From positions 1 to 48,001 of the forward strand of contig DASVAP010000257.1 of assembly GCA_036376275.1 (NCBI GenBank): a DNA stretch of 48,001 bases, given 5' to 3'. Shown here piece after piece: positions 38,541-47,663 of the stretch. The translations under genes and the position numbers were made by a program. Positions within the stretch are counted from its first letter, which is position 1; each line of letters opens with the position of its first letter. Under the pieces are notes generated by a model that did no database searches, was not told the origin of the DNA, and saw only the letters and a program-made list of their open reading frames with translations. This DNA comes from JABFRZ01 sp036376275 (GTDB lineage Bacteria; Planctomycetota; UBA1135; GCA-002686595).

Positions 38541-41527
38541 CAATCCACCTCGAAGCTCGCCGTCACCGTCTCGCCCGGCCGCACGACGATCTCCTGGTCC
38601 TGGCCGGGATCGCCCTGGCCGGGGCCGCCCTGGGCGCTCTTCACGTTGACCTTCCAGCGTCCGGGCTTCAGGCCGCCGAGCTCGGTCGAGCCCTGCTGCA
38701 GGAAGGCGAACTTCGGCTCGGGGCGCGGCTCGGCCTCGTCCAGGAACTCGGCCTGCACGAGCTGGAAGCGCGCCGGCGCGCCGTCCGCCAGGCTGGCCTC
38801 GACGCGGATCGAGCCGGCCGGCTCGAGGCGCACGTCGACGTTCTCCTTGACCTCGTTCGGGGCCAGGCGCACGACCTCGGAGCGCCCGGGCTGCACCGCG
38901 TCGGCCTCGGCGCGCACGACCAGGTCCGCGTCGCTGGCCACGCCGCGCAGCGTGTAGCGGCCCTCGGCGTCGGTCAGGGCGCGCTCGCCGAACTGGCCGG
39001 AGTCCATCACGCCACCGTTGCCGCCGTCGTCCATCATGATCATGCGGAAGCGCACCTGTCGGCCCTCGGGTTCCTGGCGCTCGGGCCACACGCGCACGCC
39101 CGGGATGCCCTTGCCCTCCTGGTCGACGATCCGCCCGGCGAGGATCGCCAGCGACAGGTCGACGTCGAAGGTGTTGTCGCCCTCGCGCAGCTCCAGCGGG
39201 TAGCGCGCCGGCATGCGCCGGGTGGGGTGCTCGACGACCAGCTCGTAGGCACCGGCCTTGACGTCGGCGATGCGGTAGCGGCCCTCGCCATCGCTGCGCC
39301 CCTCGGGGCCGTCGGACATGCCCGGGAGGCGGAAGCTCGGCCCGCTCGACTCGCCCTCCGGCTTCTCGAGCTTCAGCGTGGCCCCCGGCAGGATCTTGCC
39401 GGCCTCGCGCACGCGCCCGAGCAGGGTCGCGCTCGGCGCGGCGCGCAGGACGAGCTCGCTGGTCTCGCCCTCGACCACCTGCACCGGGCTCCAGTCGCCA
39501 TCGTCGCCACCGCCCAGCCCGGCCACGACGACATGGTCCATGGTCGCGAAGGCCCCGCCGCCCCCGCCCTTCTCGGCCAGCTTGAAGGAGTGCCGGCCCG
39601 GCGCCAGGTTCGCGAACAGCGCGTAGCCCTGCGCGTCGCTGACCTCCTGTTCGCCCTGCGGCCCCCCGATCACGAACGTCCCGCCCTCGGGCCCGCCGTC
39701 GGCCTTGTGCTCGATCGCCGCCCCGGCCAGGGGCAGGCCCTGGGCGTCGAGCGCCTGCACGCGCACCGCCCCGCCCGGGCCGAGGCGCAGCTCCTGCTCC
39801 AGGCTCTCGCCGTGCGGCAAGGCCAGGCCCTCGAGGCGCCCCGGGGCATGGTCGTCGGCGCGCGCCGTGACCGTCACGCTCTCGCCCTCGAAGCTCGAGA
39901 CCTCGGCCCAGCCCTGGGCGTCGGTGCGCGCGCTGCGCGCCTCGCCGAACTCGATCGCCTCGTGACCCGAGTCGCTCGAGATCGCGATCGAGCGCTTGAC
40001 CTGGAGCCCGCCACCCTGCTCCTCCTTCTGCACGCGCACCAGCGCGCCCTCGAGCGGCCGGCCGGACTTCGCGTCGGTCACCCGCACGCGCAGGAGCGGC
40101 ACGGGCTCCAGGTAGACCGGCCCGAGGTCGAGCTCCTGGCCCGGGCGCACGGCGATGTCGGCGCGCTCGTACTCGCGGTAGCCGGTGGCCTTGACCGTGA
40201 GCTGCACGCGCTCGCTGTCGGTCGTGGGTCGCAGGCCGCCCACGCGCACGCTGCCGCCCGGGAACAGGCGCCGCAGGTTGCCGTCGTCGTCGGTCAGGGG
40301 CGCGGGCCACTCGATGCCGGCCTCGACCTCCAGGCGCTCGATCGGCTGGCGCGTGCGCGCGTCGTACACCGTGAGCGTCACGGCCGCCTCGGGCTGATAG
40401 ACGAGGATCACGCCGCTGTCGCCGGCGCGCGCCTGCACCGCGTTGGAGCGCGAGCGCTGCCAGAAGCCGAACTCGCGCTCGGCCCGCTGGCGGCGCGCCT
40501 CGAGGGTGTAGCTCTCCCCCACCGTGAGGCCGCGCAGCAGGAAGGCTCCGCTCGCGTCGACCGTCGCGGTACGCCCCCGGCCGGTGCTCAGGAACCCGTC
40601 GCCGCCCGCGCCGCGCGTCGCGCGCACCTCGAGCTGGCCGCGCTCGGCCGCCGGAACGCCGGTCACCGTGCCGGCCAGGGTCGCGCCCGGCGCGAGCTGC
40701 CAGCGCAGGCCGCCCTTCTCGACGCCCGGCTCCTCCGCCAGGCCCTCGACCAGCAGGTCGGGGTGGTCGTCGCTCTGCACCAGGAAGCGCCAGGCGCCGC
40801 AGGCGAGCTCGTCCACGCGGAAGCGCCCGTCCGGCCCGCTGACCGCGCTCGGGCGCCGCGAGCCGATCAGGAACAGGCCGGCGCTCTCCAGCTCCTCGCG
40901 CACGATGCGCGCTCCGGCCACGCCGCGCCCGTCCGGATCGACGACCATGCCGGTCAGGATCGCGCCGCGCGTCAGGGCCACGTCGCCGAGGTCGACCCCG
41001 CCCGCCGGCACGGCGACGCCGCGCTGGTCGTGCGGCGCGAAGCCGCTGGCGCGCACGCCCATGCGCAGCGTGCCGGGCTCGACCCCGCTCAGGGCGAAGC
41101 GCCCCTCGGCGTCGCTGGTGGTGCTCGTGCGCTTCAGCCAGGGGAGCTCCTCCTCGAGCTCGAGGTCGAGCGGGAAGCCCGTGTCGGCCGCGGCCAGGAT
41201 GCGCGCGCCGGGCACCGGCGCGCCGAAGCGGTCGACGACGCGCCCGCGCACCGCCGCGGTGGCGCTGGCCGTGCCCTTCGTGGCGGCGCGCTCGGCGGCC
41301 TCGGGCTGGCTCGCGGCCGGGGCCCGCGCGGGCTCGGCCGGGGCCTGCGAGCCGTCCGTCGCGGGCGCCTCGAGCGTGGCCGGGCCCCGCTCGGCCGGCG
41401 CGTCCGGCGCGGACGCCTCGCCGCGCCGCGGGCCCGTGGAGCGTTCGCTCCCGCTCATCCAGAAGAAGGCGCCGCCGGCCAGGAGGGCCGCGAGGAGCAG
41501 GAGGGGAAGGGTCAGTCGGTTGCCCAT
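38540..41527 (-). CDS. Large membrane-anchored protein with about seven CarboxypepD_reg-like repeats
   Basis: This 995-aa protein starts at ATG 41527. MGNRLTLPLLLLAALLAGGAF is an N-terminal membrane anchor or signal. An Ala/Pro/Glu-rich linker (about 28-95) is followed by tandem beta-sandwich units. Their opening motifs include VRGRVVDRFGAPVPGARI, LTGMVVDPDGRGVAGARIV, RVTDAKSGRPLEGALVRVQ, RVQALDAQGLPLAGAAIEH, LLGRVREAGKILPGATLKL and LAGRIVDQEGKGIPGVRV. It ends in a small beta unit GETVTASFEVD. The architecture parallels the C-terminal part of the sigma-factor fusion and the 784-aa lipoprotein, but no sigma domain is attached. It is probably a surface structural or adhesion protein. It diverges from the DUF1570 gene across 246-264 bp. 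Confidence 0.8.
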   Translation of the reverse strand: MGNRLTLPLLLLAALLAGGAFFWMSGSERSTGPRRGEASAPDAPAERGPATLEAPATDGSQAPAEPARAPAASQPEAAERAATKGTASATAAVRGRVVDRFGAPVPGARILAAADTGFPLDLELEEELPWLKRTSTTSDAEGRFALSGVEPGTLRMGVRASGFAPHDQRGVAVPAGGVDLGDVALTRGAILTGMVVDPDGRGVAGARIVREELESAGLFLIGSRRPSAVSGPDGRFRVDELACGAWRFLVQSDDHPDLLVEGLAEEPGVEKGGLRWQLAPGATLAGTVTGVPAAERGQLEVRATRGAGGDGFLSTGRGRTATVDASGAFLLRGLTVGESYTLEARRQRAEREFGFWQRSRSNAVQARAGDSGVILVYQPEAAVTLTVYDARTRQPIERLEVEAGIEWPAPLTDDDGNLRRLFPGGSVRVGGLRPTTDSERVQLTVKATGYREYERADIAVRPGQELDLGPVYLEPVPLLRVRVTDAKSGRPLEGALVRVQKEEQGGGLQVKRSIAISSDSGHEAIEFGEARSARTDAQGWAEVSSFEGESVTVTARADDHAPGRLEGLALPHGESLEQELRLGPGGAVRVQALDAQGLPLAGAAIEHKADGGPEGGTFVIGGPQGEQEVSDAQGYALFANLAPGRHSFKLAEKGGGGGAFATMDHVVVAGLGGGDDGDWSPVQVVEGETSELVLRAAPSATLLGRVREAGKILPGATLKLEKPEGESSGPSFRLPGMSDGPEGRSDGEGRYRIADVKAGAYELVVEHPTRRMPARYPLELREGDNTFDVDLSLAILAGRIVDQEGKGIPGVRVWPERQEPEGRQVRFRMIMMDDGGNGGVMDSGQFGERALTDAEGRYTLRGVASDADLVVRAEADAVQPGRSEVVRLAPNEVKENVDVRLEPAGSIRVEASLADGAPARFQLVQAEFLDEAEPRPEPKFAFLQQGSTELGGLKPGRWKVNVKSAQGGPGQGDPGQDQEIVVRPGETVTASFEVD

Positions 41528-41791
41528 GGGAGGATCGTGGCTCGGGGACTCGCGCTGGCGCAGGCCGCCATTAGACGCCGCCCGGAGCGCGGCGGACGAG
41601 GCCCGGGGCCGTACGCCACGCATTCCTCACGAGCTACGGCCCCGCGCGGAGCCGGATGGGCTCCGGGGGCACAAAAGAGGGCCCGGCTTGCGCTCCCGCG
41701 CCTCGCGGAGCGAAGATGCGCCGGCACCAGCGGGGCGGCAGGCACCCGGGGTCCGGGAGCCTACGTGCCCGCGATGGCGAGAGGGAATCGC
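41528..41791. other. Divergent intergenic region with perfect 10-bp inverted repeat
   Basis: CGGGGCCGTA (41604-41613) and TACGGCCCCG (41635-41644) are perfect inverted repeats 21 bp apart. A second hairpin, CGGAGCC/GGCTCCG, lies just downstream near 41647-41665. The region sits between two divergently transcribed genes, so the repeat could be an operator or a hairpin in the DUF1570 leader. An ATG at 41774 in frame with the downstream gene is an alternative start. No clear -10 or -35 is visible. Confidence 0.4.
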
Positions 41792-43435
41792 ATGCTGAGC
41801 CTCCGTTCCACCGCCCCGGCCCTGATCCTCGCGTCCGCGCTGCTCGTCGGCACGCCCCCGGGGGCGCGCCAGGAGCCCAAGCTCGGCTCGGCCTGGTACG
41901 AGGACGCGGTCGACCTCGGCTTCAAGGTCAAGGCGCCCAAGGACTGGGTCTTCGTGCCCGGCTCGCCCATGGAGCGCAACCTGATCGGCAAGTACGCCCC
42001 GGAGAAGGGCGGGGAGGTACACCTCGGCCGCGGCAACGTGCTCGACCCGGCGGTGTACCTGGTGAAATTCGACCGACGCGCCTCCGCCAGCAAGAAGGAG
42101 GAGCGCCAGATCGGCGAGCACAAGGTCGAGATCAGCGGGCTCGGCCTGAAGGACATCGACGAGTGGGTCACGAAGGCCCTCGACGAGGGCCAGAAGTGGC
42201 GCCGGGGCGAGGATCAGAAGCCACTCAAGGGGGCGCTCGAGGCCAAGGTGAGGTTCTACGAGGGCGAGTCGTCCAAGTACTACGGCGACCCGAGCGACCG
42301 TCCGCCCACCGTGCCCCTGCGCGCGTACGCCGCCGTGTACGCGCTCTCGCCGGAGCTGGACCTCGCCATCGTCGGTCTCGGTCCGGGCGACTCGAAGAAG
42401 TGGCGCTCCTTCGAGAGCGCCTACGCCTCGATCGCGAAGTCGCTGCAGCTGCTGGCGGTCAAGACCGCCGACACGGCCGCGGTCGGCAAGGACCCGCGCT
42501 CGCAGAAGCGCGCCAAGCTCGAGCTGGAGGTCCAGAAGAGCCCCGGCTGGAGCCTGTACGAGACGCCCAACTACTTCATCCTCTCGAACAGCGACGACAA
42601 GCAGCTGATCGAGGAGATGAAGCTGCGCCTCGAGGCGATCCGCCTCGTCTACGAGAAGGACTACCCGCCCGAGCTCTCGCGCAAGATCAAGGTCAAGCCC
42701 ATGCCCAAGGCCCAGCCCGAGCCGGCCGCGGGCGACGCCCCGGCGCAGGACGCCGAGCGCAGCACGGCCGTGGTCGACGCGCTCGAGCTCGGCAAGTGCA
42801 GCGTCGTGCGCCTGTGCCTCAACAAGGACCAGTACCTGCAGTACGGCGGGCGCCAGGGGACGAGCGGCTACTTCAGCCCCATGGAGGAGGAGCTCCTCAT
42901 CTTCGACGACAAGGAGGACGAGGGTCGCGACGCCACCTGGTCCGTGATGAACCACGAGGGCTTCCACCAGTACATCTACGCCTTCTTCGGGAACGTCTCG
43001 CCGCACTCCTGGTACAACGAGGGCACGGGCGACTACTACGCCGGCTTCGACTTCAACTCGAAGACCAAGAAGTTCACGCCCAAGATCGACAAGGGGCGCC
43101 AGGACAACCTGCTCCTGATCCGCGACAAGTACGCCCCGCTCAAGGACTTCGTGCGCTGGACGCAGTCCCAGTACTACGGCCAGAACGAGGGCAACGGCAA
43201 CGCCGGCGGCACGCTCCCCGGCTGGGCCTGCTACGCCCAGGGCTGGTCGATGATCTGGTTCCTGCGCCACGGCGAGGGCAAGGCCAAGGGCTGGCAGAAG
43301 CCCTGGGGCACGATCCTCGACACGTACCTGAAGACCCTGCTCGAGACCGGCGACCTCGAGAAGGCCGTCGACACGGCCTTCTCCGACGTGGACTGGGCCG
43401 CGCTCGAGGCGAGCTGGCGCGACATGATGATGTAG
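41792..43435 (+). CDS. DUF1570-like secreted zinc metallopeptidase, paralogue 1
   Basis: This 547-aa protein starts at ATG 41792, with a GAGAGGGA ribosome site about 5 nt upstream; ATG 41774 would add six residues. The signal is MLSLRSTAPALILASALLVG. The zinc motif HEGFH is at 388-392, and E410 in WYNEGTGDYY is placed as the third ligand, which is the gluzincin arrangement. An N-terminal segment (about 25-215) of mixed alpha/beta precedes the peptidase part, which opens with YETPNYFILSN, the usual DUF1570 entry. The family is large in planctomycetes and has no proven substrate. The paralogous gene follows after 59 bp. Confidence 0.8.
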   Translation: MLSLRSTAPALILASALLVGTPPGARQEPKLGSAWYEDAVDLGFKVKAPKDWVFVPGSPMERNLIGKYAPEKGGEVHLGRGNVLDPAVYLVKFDRRASASKKEERQIGEHKVEISGLGLKDIDEWVTKALDEGQKWRRGEDQKPLKGALEAKVRFYEGESSKYYGDPSDRPPTVPLRAYAAVYALSPELDLAIVGLGPGDSKKWRSFESAYASIAKSLQLLAVKTADTAAVGKDPRSQKRAKLELEVQKSPGWSLYETPNYFILSNSDDKQLIEEMKLRLEAIRLVYEKDYPPELSRKIKVKPMPKAQPEPAAGDAPAQDAERSTAVVDALELGKCSVVRLCLNKDQYLQYGGRQGTSGYFSPMEEELLIFDDKEDEGRDATWSVMNHEGFHQYIYAFFGNVSPHSWYNEGTGDYYAGFDFNSKTKKFTPKIDKGRQDNLLLIRDKYAPLKDFVRWTQSQYYGQNEGNGNAGGTLPGWACYAQGWSMIWFLRHGEGKAKGWQKPWGTILDTYLKTLLETGDLEKAVDTAFSDVDWAALEASWRDMMM

Positions 43436-43494
43436 ACCCGCGACCACGCGCCCATCCTGCGGCTGGATCGTCCTCCCCCTTCCGGAACAGCTCC

Positions 43495-45150
43495 ATGCGC
43501 CCCTGGCTCGCCTTCGCGCTCGTCCTCGCCCCCTCCTTCGCCCCGCCCGCCCGCGCCGACCGCCTGGTGACGCACGACGGGCGCATCCTGGCGGTCAAGA
43601 AGGCCCGCACGCTCGCCGACGGGAGCTACGAGCTCGTCTTCGAGAGCGGCACGATCACCTGCCCGAAGGAGTTCGTCGCCTCGGTCGAGATCGAGGGCGA
43701 CATGTCGGACTACGTCCCGGCCAACGAGGACGAGAAGAAGAAGCTGGCCGACGGCTACGTGCGCTACCGCGGCAAGTGGCTGAGCAAGCCCGCCTACCAG
43801 ACCGAGCTCGCCAAGGAGGCCGAGCGCAGCAAGGCGCGCACGGCCGAGCTGGCCAGGCACTCCAAGTTCTACGACGGCTGGGAGAAGGAGACCAAGCACT
43901 TCGTGCTCAAGTCCAACACCTCGCCCGAGATCCTCGAGCACTACGCGGAGCTGCTCGAGGCCTTCTACGACCTGATGGACCAGCGCGTGGGCATCGACCC
44001 CTCGCCCACGCTCAAGAAGACCAAGCAGAAGGTCTCGATCTACAAGAGCCGCCCGGAGTTCACCGAGCTGACCAAGGTCCCGCCGCAGGTGGCCGGCTTC
44101 TTCAGCCCGAGCGAGGGCGAGCTGCACTTCTACCACGACTACGAGAGCCCCTCCGAGTCCGAGTGGGTCGCCCTGCACGAGGGCACGCACCTGCTCACGT
44201 TCCTGATCGAGCCCCAGGCCGACCCCTGCATCTGGATCAACGAGGGCGTGGCCGACTACTTCGGCTCGGCCACGATCACGCGCAACAAGCGGGGCAAGCT
44301 CGAGATCCAGACCGGCCAGCTCCTGCTCGAGCGCGTGCTGACGGTGCAGCTCGCCATCGCCGACGACAGCTACGTGCGCCTCGAGGACCTGTTCCGGACG
44401 CCCGACTCCGAGTTCGACGCCTTCGACTACGCCCACGCCTGGTCGTTCGTGTACTTCCTCAACAACGCCCGCCCGGAGTACGAGAAGGCCTTCAAGAAGT
44501 TCTTCAAGGACCTCTACACGATCGCCAAGGGCGTCGCCTTCACGCTGCAGGAGACGAACGACAAGTACGGCGGCGTCAAGATCGTGCCGCCGGTCGAGGT
44601 GCGCCGGCTGCTGCTGGACAAGCTCGGCAAGAAGGACGCGGTGGCGCTCGAGGAGGAGTGGAAGGCCTTCGTCACCGCCATCCCGATCGACGCTCCGAAG
44701 GCCCGCCTGCGGCGCGCCCAGGAGACGCTCTTCACCGCCGACGAGCGCGAGGACCTCCAGCGCGCGCTGGAGGACGTCGAGGCGGCCCTCGCGGGCGGGA
44801 TCACGGACCCGGCGGCCTTCGCCCTGCGCGGCACGCTGCAGCTCATCGTGACCGGCGACGACGCGAAGGCCGTCGCCGACTACCGCGAGGCGGTCCTGCG
44901 CGCGCCGCTCAAGGGCGCCTACCGCGCCAGCCTGGCCCAGATCCTGGCCGGGCTCTCGGTGCGCGCCGGCGGCATCACCGTGCACAAGGGCCCCGAGGAG
45001 GGCCAGGAGCTCTCGGGCGACGAGGAGGCCCTGATCGAGGCCGAGCTCCAGTTCGGCCTGGCCAGCGAGCTCGAGCCCGACAACGAGGCCATCGCGGCCT
45101 CGCACCGGACCTTCCTCGACCTCCTCGCGGCCAAGGTCCAGGGGAAGTGA
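43495..45150 (+). CDS. DUF1570-like secreted zinc metallopeptidase, paralogue 2
   Basis: This 551-aa protein starts at ATG 43495 with signal MRPWLAFALVLAPSFAPPARA. The next 40 residues (LVTHDGRILAVKKARTLADG) look like a small beta barrel of the SHD1 or PDZ-like kind. KETKHFVLKSNTSPEILEHY opens the peptidase domain; HEGTH at 228-232 and E250 (WINEGVADYFG) complete the gluzincin site. The C-terminal 180 residues are helical and TPR-like (ALRGTLQLIVTGDDAKAVAD). The arrangement mirrors paralogue 1 but with only distant sequence similarity, so the pair arose by an old duplication or by recruitment. Confidence 0.8.
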   Translation: MRPWLAFALVLAPSFAPPARADRLVTHDGRILAVKKARTLADGSYELVFESGTITCPKEFVASVEIEGDMSDYVPANEDEKKKLADGYVRYRGKWLSKPAYQTELAKEAERSKARTAELARHSKFYDGWEKETKHFVLKSNTSPEILEHYAELLEAFYDLMDQRVGIDPSPTLKKTKQKVSIYKSRPEFTELTKVPPQVAGFFSPSEGELHFYHDYESPSESEWVALHEGTHLLTFLIEPQADPCIWINEGVADYFGSATITRNKRGKLEIQTGQLLLERVLTVQLAIADDSYVRLEDLFRTPDSEFDAFDYAHAWSFVYFLNNARPEYEKAFKKFFKDLYTIAKGVAFTLQETNDKYGGVKIVPPVEVRRLLLDKLGKKDAVALEEEWKAFVTAIPIDAPKARLRRAQETLFTADEREDLQRALEDVEAALAGGITDPAAFALRGTLQLIVTGDDAKAVADYREAVLRAPLKGAYRASLAQILAGLSVRAGGITVHKGPEEGQELSGDEEALIEAELQFGLASELEPDNEAIAASHRTFLDLLAAKVQGK

Positions 45151-45226
45151 GCCCGGCCGATTCGTGACGCCCGCGTGCGAAAGGGGGGCCTTGCGGCGCG
45201 GCCTCCGGCGCGACAGCCTGGGGCGC

Positions 45227-45874
45227 ATGCGGATCCTCCTCGCGCTGCCGCTCCTCGCCGCGTGCCAGATCAAGACCACGATCGAGAGCACGGCGCGCGT
45301 CACCGTCGACCCGGTGGTGGTCGTGCACGGGCTCGAGGGCGAGGAGCTCGGCGTCTCGACCACCTACGGCGTGGTCTTCCTCGGGCGCACGGCGCGCAGC
45401 GGGCGGATCGAGTTCACGGCCTTCTTCGGCGACGGCCCCGCGCGCGAGGCCGGGCTGGTGGTGGCCATGGGCGGCGGGGTCTTCGCGACCGAGTCCGAGA
45501 TCCAGCTGCCAGCCGTGCCGCTGTGCTTCGAGGCCCCGCCGCCGGGCAGCGAGGTGTGGGTGCGCGGGCGCCGCGAAGGCCAGCCCTTCGAGTTCGAGGC
45601 CAGGATGGTGACCGAGCCGCGCGTGACGGGGCTCCTGCTCGAGCCCAGCCCGGAGCTCGACGCCCTGACGGATGCCGAGCTCGGCGCCGGCGTGTTCCTG
45701 CTGGTGCCGGGTCGCCCGATGCAGCTCCTCGGACTCGTTTCCGGGCGCCTGACGCTCGACGAGCGCAAGGACTACGTGACGGTGCTCGGGCCGGAGGAGC
45801 TGTGGCGGCTGGTCGTGCACCAGCGCAACGCCGAGCGTCCGCGCCGCAAGGTGTACCGGCCTGACGTGCTCTGA
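45227..45874 (+). CDS. Predicted lipoprotein of unknown function
   Basis: This 215-aa protein starts at ATG 45227 with MRILLALPLLAAC, a good lipobox (LLAAC) and mature Cys 13. The rest is beta-rich (RVTVDPVVVVHGLEGEELGV, TTYGVVFLGRTARSGRIEF) with no recognised domain. It is third in a plus-strand run after two secreted peptidases (76-bp gap) and may be an envelope partner of theirs. A 7-bp hairpin follows at 45910-45927. Confidence 0.7.
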   Translation: MRILLALPLLAACQIKTTIESTARVTVDPVVVVHGLEGEELGVSTTYGVVFLGRTARSGRIEFTAFFGDGPAREAGLVVAMGGGVFATESEIQLPAVPLCFEAPPPGSEVWVRGRREGQPFEFEARMVTEPRVTGLLLEPSPELDALTDAELGAGVFLLVPGRPMQLLGLVSGRLTLDERKDYVTVLGPEELWRLVVHQRNAERPRRKVYRPDVL

Positions 45875-45909
45875 GCTCCGACCTCCAGGAGTCATCGCGG
45901 GCCTCGGGT

Positions 45910-45927
45910 CGCGGGTGCCAACCCGCG
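45910..45927 (+). terminator. Short hairpin after the lipoprotein gene
   Basis: CGCGGGT and ACCCGCG pair over 7 bp around GCCA, 36 bp after the stop codon. There is no T-run. It directly precedes the purine-rich inverted repeat and may add to transcript ending in this convergent gap. Confidence 0.4.
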
Positions 45928-45929
45928 CT

Positions 45930-46126
45930 GAAGACAGAGGCGGAGGAGCGCGGAGGGCAGACGCGGAAGACGCGGAGAAGAGGAAGAGAAGACGAGGAGG
46001 GTCACACCCCAGCCCTGTCCGTGGCGTTCGCTCCAGATCGCGCCGCCCCTGCTCGGCCTCCTCCTCCCCTTCCTCCTCCGCGCCCTCCGCGTCTTCCCTC
46101 CGCGTCTCCGCGGTCCTCTTCTTCTC
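45930..46126. repeat. Purine/pyrimidine inverted repeat built on ACGCGGAG units, copy 2
   Basis: The left arm (about 45930-46000) is rich in GCGGAG, ACGCGGAAGACGCGGAG and GAAGAGGAAGAG. The right arm (about 46056-46126) is its near complement (CTCCGCGCCCTCCGCGTC, CCTCCGCGTCTCCGCGG, CTCTTCTTCTC). The spacer is ordinary sequence. Like copy 1, it fills the gap between two convergent genes and its end merges with the stop codon of the minus-strand gene (trkH). Confidence 0.75.
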
Positions 46127-47663
46127 AAGCGCGCCAGAAGCGCGGCATCAGCAGCACGACCATGGCCGCGAACTCCAGGCGCCCGAGCAGCATCAGGAAC
46201 GACAGCAGCAGCTTCGAGACCGCCGGCAGGAAGCCGTAGTACTCGTAGGGCCCGACCGCGGCCAGCCCCGGGCCGCAGTTGGACAGGCTGGCCACGACGG
46301 CGGTGAAGGCGCTCAGGATGTGCTGGTCCCCGAAGCCGTGCGGCGACTGGAAGCCGGTGGCCACGATCCCCACCGTGCTGAGGGCCACCACGATCAGCCA
46401 CAGGCCGATGTAGGCCAGCACGCCCTGCACGGTCCCGTCCTCGAGCGAGGCCCCGTCCATGCGCACCGGCTCGACCGCGCGCGGGCGCGCGAAGCGCGTG
46501 ATGCCCTGGCGCGTGGCCTTCCACAGGATCACGAGCCGCACGACCTTGAGGCCGCCACCGGTCGAGCCGGCGCAGGCTCCCACGGCCGTCAGGACGACGA
46601 GCCACAGGCGACAGGCGTCCGGCCACAGGTCGAAATTCGCGGTCGCGTAGCCGGTGCAGGTCTGCAGGCTCGTGACCGTGAACAGGGCATCCCGCAGGCA
46701 GCGCGACAGGCGCGTGTAGTCGGGCAGCGCGCTGTCCGGCGCGCCGTTGCTGCCGCCCCAGAACCACAGCGTCACGCCCAGCACGAGGGCCGAGCCCAGC
46801 ACGAGCCCGAAGAAGGCGCGCACCTCGCTCGAGCGCGTGAAGGCGCGCCACCCCGCAACCAGTCCCTGACGCTGCACCGTGTCGTAGACGTCGAAGTTGA
46901 CGCCCGCCAGGCACATGAAGAGCACGATCACGAGCTCCACCTTCCACGAGGCGAAGAAGGCCACGCTCGAGCCGTGGCTCGAGAACCCGCCGGTGGCCAG
47001 CGTGCTGAAGGCGTGGATCACGCAGTCGTACAGGTCCGCGTGCACGGCATACAGGAGCGCCGCGTGCACCACGGTGAGGAACACGTAGATGCGCAGGAGC
47101 CCGAAGGCGCTGTCGCGCACGCGCGCACGCGCCGCCTCGCGGCTGATGCCCGAGACCTCCGAGCGGAACAGGCTGCGTCCGCCGGCCGGGAAGAGCAGCA
47201 CGAACACGATGATGATCCCGATCCCGCCCAGCCAGTGGCTGAAGGCGCGCCAGAAGTGCAGCCCGCGCGGCAGGGCGTCGATCTCGGCCCCCGTCAGGAT
47301 CGAGGAGCCGGTCGTGGTGAAGCCGGAGGTGGACTCGAAGAGGGCGTCCACCACCGAGCCCATCGCGCCCGAGAACAGGAACGGCAGCGCGCCGAGCACG
47401 CAGGCCGTCAGCCAGGCCAGCCCGACCGCCGCCAGGCCCTCGCGCCGGAAGTAGTCCGGCCGGCCCTCGCGCGTCAGGCTCGAGCCGCGGAAGGCGAGCG
47501 AGAGCAGCGCGCCCAGGAGCGCACAGGTTCCGGCGGAATACAGGCAGCCCTCCAGCACCGCGCGCTCCCGGTACCAGGCCGCAACCAGGGCCGGGACGAG
47601 CTGGAAGACCGCCAGGAGCAGCACCACCCGCCCGAGCAGCCAGCCGACGGCGCGCTTGTTCAC
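46125..47663 (-). CDS. trkH: TrkH-family potassium uptake membrane subunit
   Basis: This 512-aa inner-membrane protein starts at GTG 47663, overlapping the trkA stop (GTGA). The four selectivity-filter loops of the Trk/Ktr/HKT fold are seen in order: FESTSGFTTTGSSIL, IHAFSTLATGGFSSHGSS, TVTSLQTCTGYATANF and VVASLSNCGPGLAAVG. The characteristic VGACAGSTGGGLKVVR cytoplasmic/intramembrane loop lies before the last domain. It works with TrkA, which gates the channel in response to nucleotides. It converges with the lipoprotein gene through the purine-rich repeat. Confidence 0.96.
   Translation of the reverse strand: MNKRAVGWLLGRVVLLLAVFQLVPALVAAWYRERAVLEGCLYSAGTCALLGALLSLAFRGSSLTREGRPDYFRREGLAAVGLAWLTACVLGALPFLFSGAMGSVVDALFESTSGFTTTGSSILTGAEIDALPRGLHFWRAFSHWLGGIGIIIVFVLLFPAGGRSLFRSEVSGISREAARARVRDSAFGLLRIYVFLTVVHAALLYAVHADLYDCVIHAFSTLATGGFSSHGSSVAFFASWKVELVIVLFMCLAGVNFDVYDTVQRQGLVAGWRAFTRSSEVRAFFGLVLGSALVLGVTLWFWGGSNGAPDSALPDYTRLSRCLRDALFTVTSLQTCTGYATANFDLWPDACRLWLVVLTAVGACAGSTGGGLKVVRLVILWKATRQGITRFARPRAVEPVRMDGASLEDGTVQGVLAYIGLWLIVVALSTVGIVATGFQSPHGFGDQHILSAFTAVVASLSNCGPGLAAVGPYEYYGFLPAVSKLLLSFLMLLGRLEFAAMVVLLMPRFWRA

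Noticed and set aside
38371..38649. Small plus-strand frame across the purine-rich spacer
   Set aside because: Its translation is low-complexity Arg/Gly/Glu from the repeat itself and runs antisense into a real gene.
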